A stretch of DNA of 64,000 nucleotides from Cucumis sativus (taxonomy: Eukaryota > Streptophyta > Magnoliopsida > Cucurbitales > Cucurbitaceae). Every line of letters begins with the position of its first letter. Position 1 is the stretch's first letter. Below are positions 25,701-37,600 of this stretch, one piece after another. Location of the stretch: positions 7,316,001 through 7,380,000 of the forward strand of contig NC_026657.2 of assembly GCF_000004075.3 (NCBI RefSeq). The letters run 5' to 3'. Under the pieces are notes generated by a model. That model did no database searches, was not told where the DNA came from, and saw only the letters and a list, made by a program, of their open reading frames with translations. The translations under genes were made by a program, and so were the position numbers.

Positions 25701-27380
25701 TAAACAAAACAAACAATACTATGTGCAACAATAGATGATTGAAATTGGTTGTAAATCATTCAATTCAAATTAATAATAAGATTGATTGAAAGAGACGGAT
25801 CGAATTGATTGAGATTCATAATTCATACAATTAGATAGATGTATTCAAATAACTTGATGATTCTTGACTATACAATCAATTTAATTCTATCAAAACTATT
25901 ATTAAAAACTTTTTTACTTTTTGTCCGGTTCGTATGATTGTTTTTTCTCAACATCATATCAATTTTCGCATCTGTTCGTATTGATTTTTAGAAAAAAAAT
26001 TAAATTCAACACAATAATTAGTAAACAAAAAGTTGTATGGAAAATTGGCGTGGAAATTGCATAGCTCAAAAAAGGCGCCACTTCCTTTCTTAGGCGATTC
26101 TCTTAATTGGTTTGTGTTCTTTATCGAATCGTTTATTTTTTCTGATTCATTTTGAGCTTTTGGGTTTTTGTTAATGGTGTTGCTGATGATTCTGTGATTT
26201 GGGTTTGGCTTGTTTTGCTTATTTGTGGATTTAGTTTTCTTCACCGTTTCCTTAATTGGAGTTGATTTTGTGTTTATTTCATGAAACTGTGAATGATGAA
26301 ATGATCAATATAGGAGATTAGATAGAGATTTGAAGTGGATTTAAGATCTTTGCTGGACATTTAGCTATGGTGGTAGAAGCAAAAGATGTAAATGGTTCAT
26401 TTATTATTTGATTCTAACTTTTGTTGAGATGCTTCTCTCTGTTTTTCTTTCCATATAAATCTGACTTCTCAACACCTTGTTTGTTCTCTTTCATCCATTA
26501 ACTTTACCAAATCAAAATCCCAACGGAGACAGTATTTATGTCTATGTGTTAACTCAACGATAAAGTCTAGTTGATTTGATGTACTTCTGCATCCTATCCA
26601 CATGTTCTTTATGAGCCATTTAGTGGTTCTTTGCAGTATGGTTTGAGTTTGGATCAAAAGTGTAAGTCTAGTTGATGTGAGCTAATTTGATGAAATTTTA
26701 AATCCCACCATCTCCTCCTGTATCCTTATAGAAGATAAAAAGAAGACACTACCTAATGGGGTTCGTCATGCAGAATGTTAATTTAGTTGGTAGTTATGTG
26801 CATTTTGGCTCTTTGATAATAACGGATATTGCCTCGTTTATATCGGCTATTTGTATCTATCTATTGTTTTTTATCCATGCTGAGACATATGGTGGTCATG
26901 TGCTGTATTGTAGTTGTTTTTAGAAACTTATTCATGAGAATTAACGTTGTTCGTTAGCGAGACATTTTGGAAGCATAGTCATAGTCATGTTAGAAGAAAA
27001 TAAACCATTTTTTTACTTGTTTCTAGTTCTCAAATTACAGGAAATGAGAAACAAGAGTGTTATCAAACGGGTTTTAGTTTTTACTTTTTTGAATATGCAC
27101 ATGGGATTTGGTTTTCCACGTTGATGAATCAGAATTGTGTCATTGATCTTCAGGTTGTAGATTGGTTTCCCTATTTCCTCTCTTGGGGAAGAATGCTCGC
27201 CTACATATCTTGCAATGTTAAATGGTTTGTGTCTTAGTTTTTCTACCTTTTCATATATGTATTTGCTGTCAATCTGTATCGGTTCTTCGTTAGTTCTTAA
27301 AGTCTAATGTACAGCATTGTTTCAGATAATAGGAAACCATGTTCTAAAGCTGCTAGGTAGATCAGAAAAATCATCAAAGA

Positions 27381-28419
27381 ATGGGAGGTTGCTGCTGTTC
27401 TACTCGAAATTCTCACATGAATGGAACTCCAACATACTACTATGTTAGTTCATTTGCTTTTCCACATGATCATGACCCATTATTGCACTTGTTCGACTCG
27501 AAATTCTCACCTGAATGGAACTTCAACATAGTACTATGTTAGTTCATTTGCTTGTCCACATGATCATTACCCATTATTATACCTTTCTATTTTCTTTGCC
27601 AAAACTAAGATCCGTAGTTCCTTTCTGCAGTGCCCCATCGCTATGGAGGAGCGCATGACATCCGAAATTAATAGTGGCTCATCCTCCATGCTTTTGAATG
27701 CAGGACATGATCATTTGAACCTTGATTTTTCAATACCCAGCACTTACCGATCCCCTCCCATACCTCTCCCATACGATGTGGTTTTGACATATCCACACCA
27801 GAAAGATCCTAACTCTGCTAAAGAAAGAATATGTGAATGTAGTTTGAAAACTACATCGGCAGTGAAAAGTGTTGGGGAACTTGATCGTAAGTCCCAAGAA
27901 AGTGGCCCTCCAGGCAAATTGGAACATTCCAAGTCGAAGGGCAATAGTATGACAACTCCGGTGACCGAAGAAGATCAGGATGACTGTCCCATTTGTCTTG
28001 AAGGTGAATTGAAATGGCATCTTTATCAACTGATATTCTTTTAATATCATTCTTTTTCACTTACACCACCAGTTCTTCTGTAGTTTTAAATCAAACTCAC
28101 AATTCATGTTTAACTTTGTATCTCTTATGTAGAGTATGATTCTGTACATCCAGAAATTATCACAAAATGCAAGCACCACTTTCACCTTGCTTGCCTTCTC
28201 GAGTGGACCGAAAGAAGCGATGTTTGTCCCATTTGCGACAAGGTTTGTTCTAATATCAATGGCTGTAGATAACATACTGTCTTTGCTCATTAACAGCATA
28301 CAACCTTCATCCCAAAGAATAAAAAAACTTTACTAGATAGTTTGTGGTTCGCTTGTGCAAATCTGATCAAAATTTCTGCTCGATTTGCAATACAGGAGAT
28401 GATATTTGAGCTACATTGA
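27381..28419 (+). CDS. RHB1A: RING-H2 E3 ubiquitin ligase, RHB1A-like
   Basis: Exons 27381-27443, 27631-28003, 28133-28242 and 28396-28419 join in frame to 570 bases, 189 residues. It starts MGGCCCS, a signal for N-myristoylation of Gly2 and palmitoylation of the cysteines, so the ligase is likely membrane bound. A 'TYRSPPIPLPYDV' block near 50-65 is typical of RHB1A. The RING at 137-180 reads CPIC..KCKHHFHLAC..CPIC, with all eight ligands in the C-x2-C, C-x-H-x2-H-x2-C, C-x2-C pattern. The last exon codes only EMIFELH. A 94-base tandem duplication covers the end of exon 1 and its GTTAGT donor and lies in intron 1. The 5' leader probably begins near 26080, where GC-richer sequence starts. Confidence 0.87.
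27402..27589 (+). repeat. 94-bp tandem duplication spanning exon 1 end and donor
   Basis: The segment from 'actcgaaattctcac' (27402) through the donor 'tatgttagttcatttgc' and on to 'cccattatt' recurs 94 bases later from 27496. Most bases agree, with a handful of differences. The second copy keeps the GTTAGT donor word at 27538 but, read in the exon frame, meets a TAG before it. It is therefore a decoy of the exon end rather than a second coding unit. Confidence 0.9.
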
Positions 28420-28429
28420 GTACGTAGAG

Positions 28430-30479
28430 AAGATGAACTTCTCTAGTCCATAAAATTCCAGGGGCTGAGCTCACTTCACCTTTGGTGGATGGCACTTTTC
28501 CTCATTCGTCTGCAGGTTCATTTTCAACCATGGTTGTATAGATACATTGGTCGACGGTCGTTTCGTAACGCAAATTCGAAATGTAAATTGTTGTAGTCAG
28601 TCGACTCGATACATCAGGCAGAGAGCAATCAATTGACAGTGCATCTCTTCCTCATGTTGGATCTTCATGCATGTTTATTATTGTTTTTTCGATCTTTGAT
28701 CATCAGTTCTGATGGAACTCCTGACTTGTTCACTCGAGAAAAGGAGCATTAAAGATTCATACATTCTGTATAAGATGAGATATCTTTCCCATTTTTGCTT
28801 TGACCTAGCTGTATTGGTTGTATTTATGATCAATTTAGTACTGCATAAAATTGCAACTATAAGTTTGAAGTGGTTTGTATTGAAAGAAAAAGTTTGAAAT
28901 GCTAAATTTTTATGAAGGAAAAGATGTTCAATCTATAATCATTGATATATTAAAGTACATGATTATAAGGTTAATTTGAATGTTTTTCAAACTAGGACTG
29001 TTTAATGTGTGAAAATGAGTGTATTTGAATATGATTCAAATAATTCAATCTTAATTTCTAAAAAAAACAACCATTTAATTTGAATATTTCCAAAAAATTA
29101 TTTAATTTGAATAACATTCAATTTTTTTTAAAAAAGTAGGTAATAAAAGAAGTAGTATATTTTAATAAGATTCAAATAATTAATCATAGATATCAAAATT
29201 AATTGTATATCTTTAAATTATTAAAATGGATAATTATAATTATAAACTCTAAATGCTAGTTATAATTATAATTTGTTTTAGAAGCAATAATAACTTTAAT
29301 ATTAGATGTTAAGATATATAATTATAATTAAATATTATTATTCTAATTAAATTAAGTTTCCATATAAAGGATTCACGTCTTCAAATCCTAAACCTAATCG
29401 AAAAAAGATTTATTTTTTCCGTAATCTTTTATCTCTTCTAAACACACCTTAATATAAGATTTTATGGATTGTTTTGAGTTTTGTATAAGATCGTTATTTT
29501 ATCTTTTTTTTTAATATTTGGAGATTCTACCTTTTCAAATTTTGTGAAATTCTATAGTTTTTCAAATCTTACCGTTTTTCAAATCTTTTTGACATTCTAT
29601 TTTTTTTTTTTGTATAAAAATTAGTTGAGATATGAGAACAAAATTACAAGTTTTTATCCACGAATGTAAAACAAAAGAAGTGCTATTTCTTCTAATTTCC
29701 CCAAAAGAAAGAAAATCCTTATTTGAATCACCGCCGCCGAACAGCGGCGCGAACTTCGAAGAAGATGACCGGAGGTTCCCCTCCCAAAAACACCGCCGAT
29801 GTTACTAATGCATCTTACAAATACGATTTACAAAGCTAAATCGCTCCAATATACTCTACCGAATCCTGACATACGAAATCATTTGAAATAATCGTGTATT
29901 AGCATTTAGTGATGGAAGAGACGAACCGTAAGAGACGATTCTGTTCTGCTTCCGGAGTTTGATATTCTCGATCTCATTGTTAATCTCTTCCTCGCAAAAA
30001 CTTTGATCATCCGAAAGTTTACCGGTGGATATATAATTTTATTCCTTGTCCACAAAATCTACTTTCTCATTGTCTCTTAGCTGCATTGTGAATTTATCTG
30101 GTTTCCCTCCCTTTTCTTTATCCTTCTAACGTGGGTTTTAATTTGTTTTTAGGATTTGAATCATCAACCAATTTTGTGATAGTTCATGATGGCATGAGTT
30201 TGCAATAGATTTCGAGGACTCTGGAAAAAGCTTAGAACAAGTTGACATTCAACTAGGGCGTTTTCGTTGCATGGCCAATTGACTCAGACAGTGGGATGAT
30301 ATTTATTGTTGGTGTTTATTTTAATATGCGTACTGAAACTCGGCTGAAGATTTATCTGACTGATTTGATTTGCATGTGCTAAAGTGCGAATATAATTAAG
30401 TTTACTTTTGGATGGTTGATTTAATATGGCGAGTTGCATATTTGAATTATTTTAATAACTTAAGCTTTTGGATCAACGA
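28430..30479. other. Spacer and ARID gene leader
   Basis: RHB1A-like 3' UTR at the left, then an AT-rich spacer. From about 29720 the sequence is richer in GC ('caccgccgccgaacagcggc'), which I take as the start of the ARID transcript. Several short upstream reading frames lie in this leader, among them one of 24 codons from 29764 and one of 16 codons from 29911. Confidence 0.5.
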
Positions 30480-32955
30480 ATGACTTTGTGTGTTAAAAGG
30501 TGTTTTGATCCCGAGACTTTTGAACTAGAAATGGCTTCAAGCGAGAAAACATTCGGTTTGTTTAAGCTATTTTTGGCTGTAAGAAATAAGGGTGGTTACG
30601 ATGTTGTATCGAGGAAGAATTTGTGGGATTTGGTAGCAGAAGAATTTGGTTTAGGTTCAATTATCTCCTCAACTCTGAAAGTGTTGTACGTTAAGTACTT
30701 GAATGTTTTAGAGAGATTGCTTGAAAGGGCTGTTGAGGATCGAGACTCCACAAATAGTTGCAGCAGTACAGGATCCGGATCCAATGGCTCGTCTCCGGAT
30801 ATTCAAAATTTGAAGAAGAATCATGATTTGCACGAATCAAAATTTTCGGACTGTGATGATACAAATGTAATTCTGAAGATTGATAGGGACAAGAATATTG
30901 CTGGTTGTGAGGGAACTCTTTGCCAATTAAATAAGTCCGAGTGGGACATTCATGACACAAACAACTTGTATACAGCTGAAGACTCTAGCCTGGAATTAGC
31001 ATCCAATGTGGCCGAGAAATCCCGTGGTCTAAACCTTCAAAAGGATGAAAATGCATTTTTAGATGGGGTAGGAAGCAATGTCGAGCTCTCTTACGACGGC
31101 AGAACGTACGATGGTCATGATCCTGATGACAAAGAAGGAGTGATCATAGATGCCATCTCAATTGAGGAACTTAATTTTAGCCATGAGAAAAAGTGTGAAT
31201 CCATGTTAGGAATGGTAAATTGGATCAAAGAAATTGCAAAGAATCCATGTAACCCTGTTATTGGTTTATTACCTGAAAGTTCAAAGTGGAAGTCAAGTGG
31301 AAATGAAGAGATCTGGAAGCAAGTTCTGCTGATTCGAGAGGCAACGTTGCTGAACAGACATATCAGTTCATATGCTGGACGGTCTGCTCTGCAGGTATAT
31401 ATTTCTATGAAAACTAGGTCTTGCAAAAATCATTTACAAGAATATCATTCCATCCTACTTATGATCGAGCATTCAGTCTGAAACCATATTGTAAAAGAGA
31501 TTGTAATGTGCTGCATGTATATGTTGTGCATTCTCTTGCTTGATATTTAAATGTGTGAATATAGAGTTCAGTGACCTAAAATTTGTTGGCTCTGTTGTAG
31601 CTCTACAAGCTCTTGGTTAGTTATATATGAAAAATAGCCTGGAACAACCAATTGTGTATTAATTCAGGATGATACCACTGTTTCTTCATTTCATATGTTT
31701 GAAGAAGAATCTTCTTAAGCCATCTCAGTTTGGTTTGATATAATATTGGTTTATTCATGTTTCTTGTATTCTCTTTGCACTAGACTCATTTTTTCAACAA
31801 AAAGTTTTGTTTCTGTTCAAAATATATACACAAACACACATAGGCTTATCATCACGACTCATGTCAACTGTGGCTCTTTGTTCATAGGTTCAACGGATAA
31901 TCTTGTCTATTTGATGCAGCATCACATTCTTTGGTTATGTGATTGATTGCAATTAATGTTCTGACTTTTGTGTGACCAAGAATATGCTAGCTTATATGGT
32001 TGAAAATACTTTTTAATGGATGAAAATATTTTTTTTAGTATAATGTGGGAAGGGGGTTTCAAACCATAGATCCCTTGGTTGCTCCCTTTTGGCTTCTTCA
32101 AAGCATGCATAAAAAGCAGAAAACTTGGCTACAGTAACCGATCTCTTTAGTGTGTAGTTAATCCATGATAACGTTATTTAAGCATTCTTCTTGTTATAAT
32201 ATCAGGGCATACATCCATGCATGTTCGATGATCATCAAGACTCCAGTTACAATCTAAGAAAGAGAGCAAGATCTAGTAAAATATTTCCTTGTGGGATGAG
32301 TCGTGGTCAAAGTCCTCTACGGACGACAGAAGACCAACTTGACCAAAAAGTTCTTGTAACAACTTATCCCTTGATGCCAGATTACATGGGAGAATTTGCC
32401 TCAAAACAAATACCTATAGGACCAAAATTTCAAGTTGAAGTACCAGAATGGAGCGGTATAACATCTGAAAGCGACTCTAAGTGGTTGGGGAGCCTGGTTT
32501 GGCCATTAAATAAAAAGAAAAAATCATTTCGGCATAAACACAATCCCATTGGGAAGGGAAGGGATGATTCATGTAATTGCCAAGTCCTTGGTTCCATCGA
32601 ATGCATTCAGTATCATATTTTAAAGAAAAGATACAAAGTTAAGAGGGAACTAGGCTCCGCATTCTATCACTGGAAATTTGATAAAATGGGGGAGGAAGTG
32701 CGACTTCATTGGACAGAGAAAGAGGAGCACAAGTTTAAGAGTGCTACGAGGTCGAGTTCTACATCTTTTAAGCAGTCTTTCAGAACTCGTATGTACAAGT
32801 ATTTCCCATATAAAACCAAAGAAGATATAGTTTGTTACTACTTTAATGTCTTCTTATTGCATCATAGAGCATTTCAGAACAGATTCACTCCCGATAACAT
32901 TTGCAGTGATGATGAATTGGAATATTTATGTAGGAAGAGAAAACCTTGTTGGTAA
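30480..32955 (+). CDS. ARID/ELM2 domain protein, plant ARID1/2 type
   Basis: Nuclear DNA-binding protein of the plant ARID-ELM2 group, tied to chromatin repression complexes. Two exons, 30480-31394 and 32206-32955, give 554 residues, near the Arabidopsis family length. Residues about 28-86 are the ARID: 'FGLFKLFLAVRNKGGYDVVS', 'NLWDLVAEEFGLGS', then 'LKVLYVKYLNVLERLLE'. The first ARID helix is short or missing. Near 362-395 is the ELM2 start 'IPIGPKFQVEVPEW', and residues about 480-540 form a SANT-like region with 'LHWTEKEEHKFKS' and 'YFPYKTKEDIVCYYFNVFL'. An in-frame stop at 30456 lies above the chosen ATG, but an 'aag' acceptor at 30464 would permit an upstream exon. Several upstream frames in the leader could dampen translation. 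Confidence 0.88.
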
Positions 32956-32975
32956 TACCAGAAGGAGATTTTGTT

Positions 32976-33009
32976 TTTTCTTTTCTTTTCTTTTCTTTTC
33001 TTTTTTTTA
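32976..33009 (+). repeat. TTTTC pentanucleotide repeat
   Basis: About five TTTTC units followed by a T run, just past the ARID/ELM2 stop codon in its 3' UTR. Confidence 0.88.
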
Positions 33010-33179
33010 TTAGTTTCATACACATATTTGTTTACTTATGGTAATGCAGTTCTTAATCTATACATTTGTGAAGTAAAAACTAGAAGAGCTTTTTGTAGTT
33101 CTGGACTTGCCTTAACGATTCTTGCTTTCATACATACTCCTTTACATTCCTTGTTGCAACATCATTCATTGTGATTCAT

Positions 33180-34430
33180 TTCTTGACAAGGACTTCCTCT
33201 TGGTTTTTAGTGATTGTGTTCATCTTTTGAATTGAGAGGAACAATAGATTTTTTGGTGAGGATATTTGAGTGGTGAGTCGGTTTATCCGTTTAACGTTTT
33301 CCTATAGATGATAGTTTTGAGGTCTTTTTATATTTGTAAAGTTGATCTTGGTTTTTTTCTGTGTCGATAATGTTTTATAGGTTCTTGAGTTTTATAAAAT
33401 ATTGAATAGTTTTAATATATTTAAAATTTTATGTATTTACCTAAATTCAAGTTTTCATTATGGGTTTTCCTATTTTGTAAATGAAAGTCTGTCCATGTCG
33501 AATAGTTCAAAAGTACAACCAAAATGGAGTAGTTAATTATATCACGAATATTCGACTCGTACAAATTTACTTTTGGATTGATTATATAACTTTTTTTAAA
33601 GAAAATAAAATTTCTATTAATTTTTTTGTTGTTTTGGTAAAATTCGAGTAAAATAAAAATTGAAATAAAGTTATATTAAGTGGTTATTAAATTTATTATT
33701 ATTAGATTTTAAAATAAACTTATTTTAAAAAATTAAACATTCGATAAGTGGAATCAAATACACTCCCAACAAAATTATGTCAATTCAAGAAAAAAAAACT
33801 CAAATTTCTTACGTGAATGAAAGAAAAAACAACTCTTTCTTGACTATTTTGGTGGCCGTATTCATTTTTAAGAATTCAAAATAGTTTTTGAAAGAAAAAA
33901 TTAACCATTTCTTATCAAAATAGTTTATTTTAGATGTTTTTTCAAAAATAGAAAAAATTAGTAAAATATTTGTATTCCATATAACAAAATCACTCTAAAT
34001 ATTTGTTCAATGGTTGTATTTTCTGTAATTTTGTCAATCGTTAAAAAAAACAAAAATAATAAGAAGTGAGAAAAAAGAGTAAAACAATTAGAAAGAAATC
34101 TTGTGAAAGAAAGCATGTGAAGTAGAAAGAGATAACATTGAAAAATATAGAGAAAAATCAACATTTTAAAATAGATTAAAAAGGAAACAAAGTCAATCGT
34201 ACGTATTTAAATTAGGTTTATTTGTTTCCTTTTTATCCCATGAAGCTTCACGACAAATCTCTTTGGTTTCCTGAACAATGAATGAATGAATAAAGCATAA
34301 TATAGAAATCTAAGATCAGTTTTTGGCTTATAATTACTCAATGTAGATCGAATCTTTTTTAGGATAAATTAGAGAGGAAAATCTTGAAAAAAGAAATGGA
34401 ATATTTATATGGCTGAGACCCGGATTGGAG
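33180..34430. other. AT-rich spacer between ARID and UBC genes
   Basis: ARID 3' UTR on the left and UBC promoter on the right. Nothing else is recognised; long A and T runs only. Confidence 0.6.
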
Positions 34431-34433
34431 TGG

Positions 34434-34449
34434 GTATATATATATATAA
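34434..34449 (+). promoter_or_regulatory. TATA box of the UBC gene
   Basis: 'gtatatatatatataat' sits about 235 bases above the start codon. It fits a transcription start near 34465-34480 followed by a pyrimidine-rich leader with CT runs at 34545-34555. Confidence 0.55.
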
Positions 34450-34682
34450 TGACTAAGGAGGAAGAATCTTGAAAGTACATTTCAATTTTGAAGCAATCAC
34501 AAGGGCTTCCAAATTGAAAATTCTCTCTTTCTCACTCCTATTTTCTCTCTCTCTAGATTTCTCCTTGTTTCACTGCTTCATGTCTGAAGAACCCTTGTAG
34601 CCTTTTCTCTTTCATTTCTAATTTCAAACTGAAAAGTTCCTATTTCTTTGTATTCAAATCGACCCACCAAAGAGTAGAAACC

Positions 34683-37600
34683 ATGTCTTCTCCAAGCAAA
34701 CGCCGAGAGATGGACTTGATGAAACTGTTAATTCTCTAACAATAAGCTTATTCTAATTCCATGATCTCTTTTTTCTTTTTTGTTGGGGGGGGGGGGATTT
34801 GTTAACTTGTTCTGTGAAATCTTTTGTTTGATGGTTTCTTTTTTTTGGGTTTGACAGGATGATGAGTGATTACAAGGTGGAGATGATTAATGATGGGGTG
34901 CAAGAGTTTTACGTAGATTTTCATGGACCCAGTGAAAGTAAATCTTCAAATTTTTTTAATATATATATACTTTTTTTGGTTGTTTCTTGAAGTTTGTATT
35001 TTGTTGAAATCTGGATTTGATCTACTTGTTTTCACCAAACATGAGCAATTATATGGTCATCTTCTTGAGTAAACCCGCTTTAGTTACTTTAAGTGGACTG
35101 TGATCTCAATGATGTGAGAATCCTTCTTGTTTCTTCTTTATGAATCTGTGTTCATAGCAGTAACTGATTATTTATGTACTCATGTTGTGTTTGGCCATGC
35201 TGTTTTGAGGCACCTAACTTTCCCATGTTCTTGGAGAACAGAAGGAAATTGATAAAGAAAAGTCACAATGTGATGAGTTTCTGGCAGGTCCTTATCATGG
35301 AGGGTTATGGAGGATAAGAGTCGAACTTCCGGACGCTTACCCCTATAAATCTCCTTCAATAGGATTTCTTAACAAAATTTATCACCCCAATGTTGATGAA
35401 ATGTGAGTTCAACATATGTTCTTAACTTGAAGTGAATTGTAGGTTGTAGGTTTTATGCTCTGATTATATTGGATTTCTGGTTGTCTTCAATTCAGGTCGG
35501 GTTCGGTTTGTTTAGACGTTATTAATCAAACTTGGAGTCCCATGTTCGGTAGGCGAGCTTTTTTAAATGTTTAGTTATTGATCTTCATGCCACAGTTTTC
35601 AGATTGATCGTACACTTGTATATGCAATTACTTTCAGATCTGGTAAATGTTTTTGAAGTGTTCCTACCACAACTTCTTTTGTATCCCAATCCGTCAGATC
35701 CTTTGAATGGAGAGGCTGCAGCCTTGATGATGCGTGACCGAGTTGCTTATGAACAAAAAGTAAAAGGTACTGTTTCTCTTGTTTTCTGATTAGAAGCAAA
35801 TCTATTGGAAGTGTGCTTTACAAGTGATTTTCTTGTTGTTTGCTGTCCATGCCATGACTATACATTTATTTGAAAGTTGGGTGTTTAAACTTTAAAACTA
35901 ATCGTCTATGGTTACAAGTGTGTAACTTTGTAGAAACATCAAATATTAAGAAATATGGTGTTTTTCCCTATTGGAAATGCTGTTCAATAAATTCGTAGAA
36001 ATCCAGACAGGTTCATGCAATGCCTGAAAGCATTGCAGAAAATAAAGAGAATTCTACGTTTGGGGATTATCTTTAGTGATTACTTCAACTTGACTAAAAG
36101 TTCAAATACTTGAGTACGATTTCCTCAGGGATATCCAATATAATTGGTATTAAACCACCAATTCATCCAAAAGCTTAAGCTAGTGGTTGAAGGCAAATTT
36201 AATTATATATCACCAACACTCCCCCTCACTTGTGGGCTTGAAATATCTGAAAGGCCCAACAAGTGGAATCAATTTTAATTGGGGGAGGAAACGACAATGC
36301 AGGGGCTTGAACACAGGACCTCCCTGGACCACCTGCTCTGATACCATATTAAACCACCAATTCATCCAAAAGCTTAAGCTAGTGGTTGAAGGCAAATTTA
36401 ATTATATATCACCGACATGTTGATTTTATGGAATAAATCTATATTTCATTCATTACTTAATAGAGATACAAGCCTATATATAACCATAGAGAAATACACT
36501 TAAGGAAATAATATCAAATAATATCTCCAGAATAATATCTCCTAAGAATAATCTAATTATATTAATACCCTCCCTCAAACTCAAGGTTGAAATCACAAAC
36601 TTGAGTTTGCTAAGAACTAAGAAAAGAAACAATATATCTAGAATAGAATAAAAAACCCGAAGAACAAACACACAAAGAACTTCTAGGCTAAAACAAACCC
36701 ACGAAGAGCGAAACGAAGAACTTCTGGGATAGAAACATAGATCCTCGTATAGAGATCTATAACAGAACCTAGGAAGAACGAAACAAGAACTCCGGGGGCA
36801 AAATGAAAGAGCAAAACTGAAGCAAAGTAGAATCAAATCAGGATGAAAACGTGGTCTGAATTGGGCAGGAGCGTTTCGTCATCAGAATGGAACTGAACGA
36901 ACTAAACTAAAGCAAGTCAGAATCAAACTGAACAGGAAATCTGGGTGAACATAACGAAAACTGAAGAGAGCTGAGAGGTTGAGTAGATAGAGAGCTTTGC
37001 GGCGTTCTTCGCAAAAAGAGAAGATGCGTTTCATGACGGCGAGCTTCACAAATGGAGAGCGGACAAAGCCGAACCTGTGCGTCGTCGGCTGTGAGTGGAG
37101 CGGAGCGGTGGATCATGGATCTGAACAAAGATTCACCCTCTTCAGGATCGGGAGTCTTCAATCGAAAGAGATTGTCTGGTACGAGTAAAGGGCGGCGGCG
37201 GCAGGTCGGTCTGATCTGGAACAGTATGATTCGAAGGCGAAAGATGAAATAAAACACGGATCTGGAAGTCGAAGACACGAACAGAGATGCACGAACAAAT
37301 CGGTGCTTGCAATGTGCGCACAAGTAGATCTAAGTGAGGACGAATGGAGAGCGGATATGGGTCGAGGGTCGAGAGTGCGACGAACTGTGTGGATGGAAGG
37401 AGCAGTGATGGCGGAAGGAGCAGTGATGGCAGAAGACGAGAAGGAGGCGGCAGCGAATTACTTGGAGACATGATGTGTATTGATTACTGATGGGTATGGC
37501 TCTGCCTCCGTCGACGAATCAACGGAGGCAGACGAGCGGGGATGTGACGGCTAGAATACAAGGAGACTAAAACCCTATAGCTCTGATACCATGTTGATTT

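Larger units (their letters stand above)
20920..26050. other. Gene-free AT-rich spacer
   Basis: About 5 kb with no protein I recognise in any frame. It includes a dispersed AT-rich repeat near 22490-22700, related tail pieces near 21190-21310, an exact 20-base tandem pair at 22382-22421 and a TA run near 24655-24677. At 24950-25020 there are 'gacgcgtgtc' and 'gcacgtgtca' (G-box core), and near 24750 'gaattgggcccata'; these look like promoter words but no coding exon follows closely. Confidence 0.65.

Noticed and set aside
25954-26244. Asn/Lys-rich minus-strand frame as a gene
   Set aside because: Low-complexity, lies over the likely RHB1A-like 5' leader, no family resemblance.
37142-37471. 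Proline/leucine-rich frame inside the TRIM as a gene
   Set aside because: Low-complexity frame within a non-autonomous element, with no recognised domain; treated as part of the fossil.
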